A DNA stretch of 5,189 nt from Candidatus Adiutrix sp. (GTDB lineage Bacteria > Desulfobacterota > Desulfarculia > Adiutricales > Adiutricaceae): the NCBI GenBank assembly GCA_031273445.1, contig JAISRV010000232.1:1-5189 (forward strand). The letters run 5' to 3'. The notes beneath the pieces are model-generated. The model was not told where the DNA came from and did not search any database. It saw only the letters and a program-made list of their open reading frames with translations. Position numbers and translations under genes: made by a program. Of the stretch, positions 1 to 5,189 are shown piece by piece (position 1 is the stretch's first letter; each line of letters opens with the position of its first letter).

Positions 1-2
1 GC

Positions 3-182
3 CTGCCCCACGTCATAGGCCGCCTGATGCTTCTTCGCAAGGAATACCTTCAGAAAGGCCGGCTGATCGAAGCCCCGGCCGAACGCGGCGGCTACGACCT
101 CTGCCCCGAGTGCCACGAATTGTCCATGCGCCGCGAAGGCTCCTGCCGCAAGTGCGACAAATGCGGCTTCAGCACCTGCTGA
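3..182 (+). CDS. nrdJ: C-terminal end of vitamin B12-dependent (class II) ribonucleotide reductase, partial
   Basis: Only the last 59 codons are inside the window; the gene enters from the left edge and stops with TGA at 180-182. The peptide begins LPHVIGRLMLLRKEYLQKG. It ends in a cysteine-rich tail with C34xxC37 and C48xxC51 (numbered from the first visible codon), a zinc-ribbon pattern, then C54 and C59 in the final CGFSTC. Class I and II ribonucleotide reductases carry a C-terminal C-x4-C pair that re-reduces the active-site disulfide after each turnover; C54/C59 has exactly that spacing. Zinc-ribbon tails of this style are known from the long bacterial NrdJ proteins, which reduce ribonucleotides to deoxyribonucleotides using adenosylcobalamin. 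The catalytic barrel is outside the window, so the call rests on the tail alone; another zinc-ribbon protein cannot be excluded. No clear terminator follows, and an insertion-sequence relic starts within about 20 bases. Confidence 0.7.
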   Translation: MPHVIGRLMLLRKEYLQKGRLIEAPAERGGYDLCPECHELSMRREGSCRKCDKCGFSTC

Positions 183-201
183 CGGAAACCTACGGCTTAT
201 T

Positions 202-678
202 TCAGGAGCGGCGGAGGTTGCGTCTGCTAGCGATCAACCACGGCATCTTCCGCAACAAATATTCCGAACGGCAAAGCATACGCAACCAAGGCCAACCGTA
301 TTTCAGCGTCAAGTCTTCTTTTCTTGGGCGGCCCAGGATCGGCGGCGCGTCTATGGCCGAGGCGCCGGGATCCACCAACCAGGCGTAATCCGGAACGTCC
401 ATCAACAGTTCCAGAATGCTTTCCCAACCGCCACGGTCACGCCAGCGGCAAAAACGGCGATGGATATTTTTCCAGTTGCCGTATTCGGCCGGCAAATCGC
501 GCCAGGGCGCTCCCGTTTTCAATACCCAAAACACGCCATTGACGAAGGCGCGGTTATCGCGAGAGGCGCCGATCGAGCCCCCTTTACGGACAGGCAGCCG
601 CTCCTCCAAAAGCGGCCATACTTCATCGGATACCTCCCTGTAGTCGAATATATCACGGCTTTGTTCTTCCGGTTCCAT
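202..678 (-). pseudogene. IS5-family transposase, N-terminal fragment with frameshift and truncation
   Basis: The readable frame gives 158 residues. Residues 13-100 match the DUF4096-type N-terminal domain of IS5 (IS427/IS1031-like) transposases: YREVSDEVWPLLEERLP, DNRAFVNGVFWVLKTGAPWRDLP (residues 41-63), then NWKNIHRRFCRWRDRGGWE. D103 in WLVDP probably marks the first catalytic Asp. After about residue 118 the frame no longer resembles a transposase. A neighbouring minus-strand frame ending at 227 instead reads LDAEIRLALVAYALPFGIFV, which matches the usual LNTKIHLAVDAxGMP segment at the start of the DDE core. The sequence between the two is shorter than in intact relatives, so a small deletion with a frameshift probably occurred near 320-345. 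That second frame then meets stop codons, and the downstream catalytic residues are missing. The start at 676-678 is supported by an AAGGAG five bases upstream. The protein cannot be an active transposase. Confidence 0.8.
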
Positions 679-683
679 GACTG

Positions 684-717
684 CTCCTTACAACTCATGA
701 ATTTTACGCTTATTGTA
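684..717 (-). promoter_or_regulatory. Ribosome binding site and possible -10 box of the relic transposase
   Basis: On the minus strand AAGGAG (684-689) lies five bases before the transposase ATG, a near-ideal Shine-Dalgarno. Further upstream TACAAT (712-717) differs from the TATAAT consensus at one position. The hexamer 17 bases upstream of it does not resemble a -35 box, so only the ribosome binding site is well supported. The region is more A/T-rich than its surroundings, as expected for an insertion-sequence leader. Confidence 0.4.
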
Positions 718-756
718 GCATATCTTCAAAGCTATTGACCGCATTATTTCAAAGCG

Positions 757-789
757 TTTTCTTCATTCCTCTTCTTCTTCATTACTTGT
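757..789 (+). repeat. Pyrimidine-rich tract with a 9-base direct repeat
   Basis: On the plus strand this stretch is almost entirely T and C, with only three A's up to position 787. The 9-mer TTCTTCATT occurs at 759-767 and again at 775-783. It lies between the insertion-sequence relic and the promoter candidate for xth. No function can be read from it; it could be simple-sequence drift in a non-coding spacer. Confidence 0.5.
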
Positions 790-815
790 TGTCGCCCCGC
801 CATTTGTGTTAAACT
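786..815 (+). promoter_or_regulatory. Possible sigma70-type promoter for xth
   Basis: TTGTTG at 786-791 matches four of six positions of the -35 consensus. Eighteen bases later TAAACT at 810-815 matches four of six of the -10 box and is preceded by TG plus one base, an extended -10 element. Transcription would start near 822, leaving a leader of about 50 bases before the xth ATG. All boxes are imperfect, so this is a candidate only, but it is the best placed one I found between the relic and xth. Confidence 0.3.
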
Positions 816-856
816 TCCCAAGACGGTTTTGCCGTGCGAAAACAGGCGACGAATCT

Positions 857-861
857 GGAGG
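857..861 (+). promoter_or_regulatory. Ribosome binding site for xth, long spacing
   Basis: GGAGG lies 13 bases before the ATG at 875, longer than the usual 5-9 bases. No better purine-rich site sits closer to the ATG. An upstream in-frame GTG at 806 would add 23 residues not expected in this family, so the ATG is still preferred. An in-frame ATT at 866, only four bases after the GGAGG, is a rare alternative start and cannot be excluded. Confidence 0.45.
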
Positions 862-874
862 TTTCATTGCGGCC

Positions 875-1645
875 ATGAAGCTGTTATCATGGAATGTCAA
901 CGGGTTGCGGGCCATAAGTCAGAAACCGGGTTTTTGGGATTGGTTCCGCCGAAGCGGCGCCGATTTCATAGCCTTTCAGGAAACCAAGGCCTCCCCCGAA
1001 CAGTTGGCGGACGACCTGCTCAATCCGGACAACTATCTTAGCTACTGGGCCGCTTCCGTCGGCAAAAAAGGTTATTCGGGAGTGGTCACCTACGCCAAGG
1101 AAGCGCCTTTGTCCGTAAGCGAGGAGCTGGGCGAGCCCAAGTGGCGGGGCGAGGGGCGCGTGGTGCGGCTGGAGACCCCGTTTTTTCACTTTTTGAACGT
1201 CTACTTTCCCAACGGCCAGAAAGACGAAGCCCGCCTTAAATATAAGCTGGGATACTATGACGCTTTTCTGGAATATGCGCAAAGCCTCCGCAAAGACAAA
1301 CCGGTGGTCGTCTGCGGCGACTTCAACACCGCGCACCGGCCTGTGGATATAGCCCGCCCCAAGGAAAATGAAACCACTTCCGGTTTTTTGCCGGTGGAGC
1401 GCGCCTGGTTCGACAAGCTTGTCGACGCGGGCTATGTCGACACTTTCCGTCAGGTGAACGGCGAAAACGCCGTGGCCTATTCGTGGTGGTCTCTGCGCAG
1501 CCGGGCCAGGGCCAACAATGTGGGCTGGCGCATCGACTATTTCTTCGTCTCCTCCGAACTGACGGGCGCGGTCAAAAGAGCCTGGATCGAACCTGAAGTC
1601 CTGGGCTCGGATCATTGCCCCATAGGCCTGGAATTGGCTTTTTAG
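875..1645 (+). CDS. xth: Exodeoxyribonuclease III / AP endonuclease (ExoA type)
   Basis: The 256-residue product has the complete endonuclease/exonuclease/phosphatase fold signature of the exonuclease III family, whose bacterial members are mostly about 250-270 residues. In order: MKLLSWNVNGLRA (N7 binds metal), FIAFQETKAS (E36, metal ligand), LNVYFPNGQ (Y110), VVCGDFNTAH (catalytic D149 and N151), YSWWS at 202-206, NNVGWRIDYFFVS at 214-226, and GSDHCPI (D246 and H247 of the catalytic pair). All catalytic positions are present. Such enzymes cut the backbone 5' of abasic sites in base-excision repair and can degrade duplex DNA from 3' ends; they act in the cytoplasm with Mg2+ or Mn2+. The SWW and GWRIDYF segments favour the ExoA/APE1-like branch. 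The ATG at 875 is chosen because the family starts at this conserved motif; the frame stays open upstream to a GTG at 806. birA follows after 36 bases on the same strand. Confidence 0.95.
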   Translation: MKLLSWNVNGLRAISQKPGFWDWFRRSGADFIAFQETKASPEQLADDLLNPDNYLSYWAASVGKKGYSGVVTYAKEAPLSVSEELGEPKWRGEGRVVRLETPFFHFLNVYFPNGQKDEARLKYKLGYYDAFLEYAQSLRKDKPVVVCGDFNTAHRPVDIARPKENETTSGFLPVERAWFDKLVDAGYVDTFRQVNGENAVAYSWWSLRSRARANNVGWRIDYFFVSSELTGAVKRAWIEPEVLGSDHCPIGLELAF

Positions 1646-1681
1646 CCGTTTTTCCGAGATGGCCGCCATCAATGAGGCCCC

Positions 1682-2476
1682 ATGACGACTCGCGAACCCG
1701 CGCTTATCGCCGCCGGCGACCCTCCCGGCGAATATCCCGTTTATTTCTACGAAAAGACGACTTCATCCCTTGACGCGGCCTGGCGGCTGATCGAAGAGGG
1801 CGCCTTGCCGATCTGGGGCTCGACCTTGGCGCGGCGCCAGACCGCCGGGCGCGGCCGCATGGGCCGGGTCTGGCAGTCGCCGCCGGGCCATGTTTACGGG
1901 GCGATCAGACTGCCCGCGGCGCGGCCTTTCGACGGCCCTGGCGCTTCATTGGCCCTGGCTTTTGTTCTGAGCGAAGCCTTAAATGGTTTCGGCGAATTCC
2001 TGATCAAATGGCCGAACGACCTTATCTACGGCGGCGGCAAAGCCGGCGGGCTCCTCCTTGAATCACGCGGGGCGACGCTGACGGCCGGAATCGGGCTCAA
2101 TCTCGTGGCCCCGCCGGCCGGCGAATGGGTCGGGCGGCGCGAACCGGGCGCGCCCCCGCCTTCGGCCCTGCCGGCCTCCGAAACGCCGGAGGAACTGTGG
2201 AGCGGGCTGGTCAAAAAAATTATTTTATTGTATGATAAAAAATTTGGGGCCATGGGGATGGAGGAACTGTCCCGACTGGCGGAGCGGCGCCTTCTCTGGC
2301 GCGGCCTGAACGTGATCATCCGCCAGCCGGCCACGGAACCGGCCCAAACGGGCGCGGGCCCGCTGCGCGGCCGGATAGCCGGCCTCTGCCCGGCCGGCAG
2401 CCTTTTGATTCATTCAGGCCAGAGGGAATATCGCGTCTGGTCCGGCTCCGTCTGTCTGGACTATTTTCAAAACTGA
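1682..2476 (+). CDS. birA: Biotin-[biotin carboxyl carrier protein] ligase without DNA-binding domain
   Basis: The 264-residue product activates biotin with ATP to biotinyl-AMP and transfers it to a lysine on a biotin-carrier domain. Visible motifs in order: TTSSLDAAW (26-34, equivalent to the STNDxA segment), GRGRMGRVW (56-64, the biotinyl-AMP loop), KWPNDL (109-114), KAGGLLLE (120-127, with the lysine that contacts biotin in the family) and GIGLNL (136-141). The last 50 residues look like the small C-terminal beta-barrel of BPL proteins. There is no room for the N-terminal winged helix of E. coli BirA, so this is a class I ligase and should not repress biotin genes itself. The ATG is the only possible start: an in-frame TGA lies at 1673-1675, and a short GAGG sits at 1674-1677. 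The neighbouring carboxylase gene supplies the obvious protein substrate. A/T-rich codons at about 2211-2244 are unlike the rest of the gene. Confidence 0.93.
   Translation: MTTREPALIAAGDPPGEYPVYFYEKTTSSLDAAWRLIEEGALPIWGSTLARRQTAGRGRMGRVWQSPPGHVYGAIRLPAARPFDGPGASLALAFVLSEALNGFGEFLIKWPNDLIYGGGKAGGLLLESRGATLTAGIGLNLVAPPAGEWVGRREPGAPPPSALPASETPEELWSGLVKKIILLYDKKFGAMGMEELSRLAERRLLWRGLNVIIRQPATEPAQTGAGPLRGRIAGLCPAGSLLIHSGQREYRVWSGSVCLDYFQN
2208..2236 (+). promoter_or_regulatory. Possible internal promoter inside birA, facing pyc
   Basis: TGGTCA (2208-2213, four of six matches to -35) and TATGAT (2231-2236, five of six matches to -10) are separated by exactly 17 bases within a strikingly A/T-rich patch of an otherwise GC-rich gene. 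If used, transcription would start near 2243 and give pyc its own transcript with a leader of about 300 bases. The same bases encode an ordinary Lys/Ile/Leu/Tyr-rich helix, so the match may be a by-product of the protein sequence. Confidence 0.3.
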
Positions 2477-2529
2477 CGAAATTGGTCATTAATGATAGAG
2501 AGGCCGGGCGGTTCGCGTCCGGACCTTTC

Positions 2530-2533
2530 GAGG
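2530..2533 (+). promoter_or_regulatory. pyc: Ribosome binding site that fixes the pyc start
   Basis: GAGG lies six bases before the ATG at 2540. An in-frame TAG at 2534-2536 immediately precedes that ATG, so translation cannot begin further upstream and the start is well determined. Confidence 0.6.
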
Positions 2534-2539
2534 TAGCGC

Positions 2540-5189
2540 ATGCAGACATTTGACGACATTCTCAATAAACTGAAGGGCCAGCCCATTCTGGTGGCCAACC
2601 GCGGCATCAGCGGCAGACGCATCTGCCGCTCCATCAAGGAGCGTTTATCCGCCATCGCCGTCATGACCGCCACCGACATCGACAAGGCCGCTCCGGCTGC
2701 TTCGGCGGCCCACGAGCTCATGCTCCTGGGCGAAGACCCCAGAGCCTACCTCGATTTGGACCTTATCGTCTCGCTGGCCAAAAGGCGCGGCGTCATCGGC
2801 ATTCATCCCGGCTGGGGCTTCGCCTCGGAAGATGAACGCTTTCCCCGCATCTGCCTGGAAGCGGGCATCGTCTTCATCGGCTCCACGGCCGAATCGATGA
2901 ACCTTCTCGGCAACAAAGTGGAAGTGCGGCGTCTGGCCAAAAACCTCAATATCCCTGTAGTACCGGGTTCCGAAGGCGCGGTGGACGTGCCGGCGGCCCG
3001 CGAGGCGGCACGCCGGATAGGCTTCCCCATCATGCTTAAAGCCGAAGGCGGCGGCGGCGGCAAGGGCATCATAGAGGTGCGCGACGAAGCGGCCCTGGAA
3101 GACGCCTTTCTCAAAGCTTCGACCATGGCCCAGGCTTCTTTCGGCAACCCGCGCCTGTATGTGGAAAAATACCTGCCGGAAGTGCGCCACATCGAGATTC
3201 AGGTCATTGCCGACAAATATGGCCATATCTTCGCTTTCGACGAGCGCGACTGCACCGTGCAGCGCAACAACCAGAAGCTCATTGAGATCACCCCTTCGCC
3301 CTGGCCGGCTTTCACGGAAGAACTGCGGGCGCGATTAAAGCATTATTCGCGTCTGCTGGCGGAAAAAGTCGGCTATGATTCCCTCTGCACGGTGGAGTTT
3401 CTCATCACTCCCGATCTTGACGCCTATATGATAGAGGTCAACACGCGCCTCCAGGTAGAACACGGCATCACAGAAGCCCGTTACGGCATTGACCTGGTGG
3501 AAGAGCAGATCGCCATAGCCTTCGGCGCCCCCTTACGCTTCACCGAAAAAGACACCCGGCCTTCGCAGGTGGCCATGCAGGTGCGCATCAACTGCGAAGA
3601 CCCGCGGCATAACTTCACGCCCAATTCCGGCCTCATCAGCCGCTATGTCTCCCCCGGCGGGCCGGGCGTGCGCCTTGACTCCAACCTCAGCGCCGGCTAC
3701 GACTTCCCTTCCAACTACGATTCGGCCGGCGCCCTTCTGATCGCCTACGGCCGTGACTGGCCCAAGGTGGTGGGCATCATGGAGCGGGCCCTGAGCGAGT
3801 ATATCGTCGGGGGCCTGAAAACCACCATGCCTTTTTTCCGCTCGCTTTTGAAAGACAGCGACTTCAGGGCCGGCGATTTCACCACCCGGTTCATAGAACA
3901 CAACCCCGCCCTCCTGGAATACAGCGACCTGGCCTCGGAATCGGAACGTCTGGCCAAACTGGCGGCGGAAATATCCGCCTTCGGCTACAACCCTTTCGTC
4001 CAGCTCGGCCAATACCGCACCAGAGACACGCCGCGAAGCCCCAAATTCGAGCCGGTTTTGCCCAAAATTCCCACCATGGATTTGACGCGCCCCTCGCCTT
4101 ATCCGCGCGGCGACCGCCGGGCGCTTTTGGACCATATCCGCCAGAGCGGCAAAATACACTTCTGCGACACCACCTGCCGCGACGTCACCCAGTCCAACAG
4201 CGGCAACCGCTTCCGTCTGGCCGAAGACCGCCTGGTCGGCCCGTATCTGGACAACTGCGATTTCTTCTCCCTGGAAACCGGCGGCGGCGCCCATTTTCAC
4301 GTGGCCATGCTGGCCAACATGACCTACCCTTTCAACGAGGCGGCCATGTGGAACGAATTCGCCCCCAAGACCATGAAGCAGATACTGATCCGCTCCACCA
4401 ACATCCTCGGCTACAAGCCGCAGCCGGCCGGGTTGATGGAACTGACCGGGGAATTGATCTGCCGCCATTTCCAGGTGGTGCGTTGCTTCGATTTTCTGAA
4501 TCACGCCGCCAATATGCGCCCATTCGCCGAAGTGGTCATGAGCCACAAAGAAGTGCTGTTCGAGCCGGCCCTGTCGCTGTCCTGGGGCCGCGGCTTCACC
4601 GTCGAACACTACCTTGAGGCCGCCGAAGCAGTTCTGAGGATGACGGGCGAAGCCGCCGGCCTTTCCCCGGACGCCGCCGCCCGCGAAGTGGCCCTCGGCC
4701 TCAAAGACATGGCCGGCGTCTGCCCGCCGCGCTTTATGACCGCCCTGGTTTCGGCCCTGAAAAAACGCTGGCCGGAACTGGTTCTGCACTACCACCGCCA
4801 CTATACCGACGGCCTTTTCGTGCCCAGCGTGGGCGCGGCGGCCAAGGCCGGCGTCCATATAGTCGACGTCGCCCTGGGGGCCTCGGTCAGAAGCTACGGC
4901 CAGGGCGACGTTCTGGCCACCGCGGCCTATATGGAGGAAGAACTGGAGCTGCCGGCGGTTCTGAATCGCGACATGATCCGCCAGGCCAACTTTGTGCTCA
5001 AGCAGATCATGCCCTACTACGACCGCTACGCCTCCCCGTATTTCCAGGGCATCGACCACGACGTGGTTCATCACGGCATGCCCGGCGGCGCCGCCTCGTC
5101 TTCCCAGGAAGGGGCCATGAAGCAGGGCTACATCAAACTTCTGCCCTACATGCTGCGTTTTCTGGCCGGCGCCCGCCGCATCGTCCGTT
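2540..5189 (+). CDS. pyc: Pyruvate carboxylase, single-chain (biotin carboxylase plus carboxyltransferase), 3' truncated by window edge
   Basis: The frame is open for 883 codons to the window end with no stop. Residues about 15-450 form a biotin carboxylase domain: PILVANRG (15-22), HPGWGFASED (89-98), K126, K167 with a glycine-rich ATP-grasp loop (170-174), RHIEIQ (216-221), ERDCTVQRNNQK (235-246), E286, then EVNTRLQVEH (299-308) and R349. These cover the ATP, bicarbonate and biotin contacts known from E. coli AccC. Residues about 538-883 form an HMGL-like carboxyltransferase domain: DTTCRDVTQS (543-552), IRSTNILGY (617-625), GLKDMAG (720-726, with the lysine that is carbamylated in pyruvate carboxylases), H750 and H752 for metal, and MPGG (847-850). 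The order matches pyruvate carboxylase, which converts pyruvate and bicarbonate to oxaloacetate with ATP. The biotin-carrier domain must lie beyond the edge in a protein of usually 1100-1250 residues. Several carboxyltransferase positions are divergent, so a related keto-acid substrate is possible. Confidence 0.88.
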   Translation, partial: MQTFDDILNKLKGQPILVANRGISGRRICRSIKERLSAIAVMTATDIDKAAPAASAAHELMLLGEDPRAYLDLDLIVSLAKRRGVIGIHPGWGFASEDERFPRICLEAGIVFIGSTAESMNLLGNKVEVRRLAKNLNIPVVPGSEGAVDVPAAREAARRIGFPIMLKAEGGGGGKGIIEVRDEAALEDAFLKASTMAQASFGNPRLYVEKYLPEVRHIEIQVIADKYGHIFAFDERDCTVQRNNQKLIEITPSPWPAFTEELRARLKHYSRLLAEKVGYDSLCTVEFLITPDLDAYMIEVNTRLQVEHGITEARYGIDLVEEQIAIAFGAPLRFTEKDTRPSQVAMQVRINCEDPRHNFTPNSGLISRYVSPGGPGVRLDSNLSAGYDFPSNYDSAGALLIAYGRDWPKVVGIMERALSEYIVGGLKTTMPFFRSLLKDSDFRAGDFTTRFIEHNPALLEYSDLASESERLAKLAAEISAFGYNPFVQLGQYRTRDTPRSPKFEPVLPKIPTMDLTRPSPYPRGDRRALLDHIRQSGKIHFCDTTCRDVTQSNSGNRFRLAEDRLVGPYLDNCDFFSLETGGGAHFHVAMLANMTYPFNEAAMWNEFAPKTMKQILIRSTNILGYKPQPAGLMELTGELICRHFQVVRCFDFLNHAANMRPFAEVVMSHKEVLFEPALSLSWGRGFTVEHYLEAAEAVLRMTGEAAGLSPDAAAREVALGLKDMAGVCPPRFMTALVSALKKRWPELVLHYHRHYTDGLFVPSVGAAAKAGVHIVDVALGASVRSYGQGDVLATAAYMEEELELPAVLNRDMIRQANFVLKQIMPYYDRYASPYFQGIDHDVVHHGMPGGAASSSQEGAMKQGYIKLLPYMLRFLAGARRIVR

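Larger units (their letters stand above)
195..743 (-). mobile_element. Decayed IS5-family insertion sequence (relic)
   Basis: The stretch between the reductase tail and xth is explained mainly by a remnant of an IS5-type element lying opposite to the flanking genes. It holds the start of a transposase gene with its ribosome binding site and a possible -10 box. A frameshifted fragment of the start of the catalytic region follows, and similarity fades at about position 195. The remaining transposase, including the second Asp and the Glu of the DDE triad, is absent. I could not find convincing terminal inverted repeats at either end, so the limits given are approximate. The outer limit at 743 is chosen because the A/T-rich leader of the transposase ends about there. 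Confidence 0.6.

Noticed and set aside
806..874. N-terminal extension of Xth from the in-frame GTG at 806
   Set aside because: The family begins at the MKLLSWNVNG motif, and the added residues show no signal peptide or conserved feature.
887..1672. A 261-codon minus-strand frame opposite xth
   Set aside because: It mirrors the xth gene, whose plus-strand frame carries every catalytic motif of the exonuclease III family; the reverse frame shows no domain or start signal.
2211..2246. Programmed ribosomal frameshift site at the A runs in birA
   Set aside because: The zero frame continues through a sensible BPL C-terminal domain to a stop at the expected length, and the codon register does not form a canonical slippery heptamer.
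2477..2539. Possible terminator or operator between birA and pyc around the palindrome GTCCGGAC (2517-2524)
   Set aside because: The perfect part is only eight bases with no room for a loop, and no T-tract follows; such GC palindromes are common at this base composition.
2645..3226. Minus-strand frames of 193 and 129 codons opposite the biotin carboxylase domain
   Set aside because: Both are shadows of the pyc frame, with biased composition and no motif.
3533..5074. A 513-codon open frame on the minus strand, long enough to look like a gene
   Set aside because: It lies entirely antisense to pyc, whose frame shows a continuous domain match. The antisense protein is rich in His, Gly, Val, Ala and Gln with no recognisable domain, the usual product of reading a GC-rich gene backwards.
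1..5189. CRISPR array, tRNA, rRNA, riboswitch or attachment site
   Set aside because: I saw no regularly spaced repeats, no cloverleaf-like segment and no recognisable riboswitch core; the window is almost filled by protein genes and one insertion-sequence relic.

Overview
The window comes from a GC-rich bacterial chromosome, with mostly G or C in third codon positions. A probable cobalamin-dependent ribonucleotide reductase, a birA gene next to a biotin enzyme, and a divergent fused pyruvate carboxylase together resemble sulfate-reducing Desulfovibrionaceae and relatives. That taxonomic guess rests on remembered gene order and protein style, not on a search.

Layout, left to right. (1) Positions 3-182 hold the last 59 codons of a gene read rightward. 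They end in a zinc-ribbon-like, cysteine-rich tail typical of class II ribonucleotide reductase (NrdJ). (2) Positions about 195-743 hold a decayed IS5-family insertion sequence on the minus strand. The N-terminal half of its transposase is readable, followed by a deletion plus frameshift, and most of the catalytic core is gone. (3) Positions 744-874 are a gene-free leader with a pyrimidine-rich tract and a weak promoter candidate. (4) Positions 875-1645 hold a complete exodeoxyribonuclease III / AP endonuclease gene (xth/exoA type). (5) Positions 1682-2476 hold a complete biotin-protein ligase (birA) without the N-terminal DNA-binding domain. (6) From 2540 to the right edge, an uninterrupted frame of 883 codons encodes a biotin carboxylase domain followed by a carboxyltransferase domain. 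This is the front part of a single-chain pyruvate carboxylase; the biotin-carrier domain must lie beyond the window.

How the genes fit together: xth, birA and pyc are co-directional with gaps of 36 and 63 bases and no convincing terminator between them, so they may be co-transcribed. BirA would attach biotin to the carrier domain of the carboxylase encoded next to it. The enzyme would then make oxaloacetate from pyruvate and bicarbonate. Xth is a DNA-repair enzyme with no evident functional tie to the other two.

Nothing here amounts to a clearly new system. The points most worth a second look are the divergent carboxyltransferase active-site motifs, a possible internal promoter in an A/T-rich patch inside birA, and the structure of the insertion-sequence relic.
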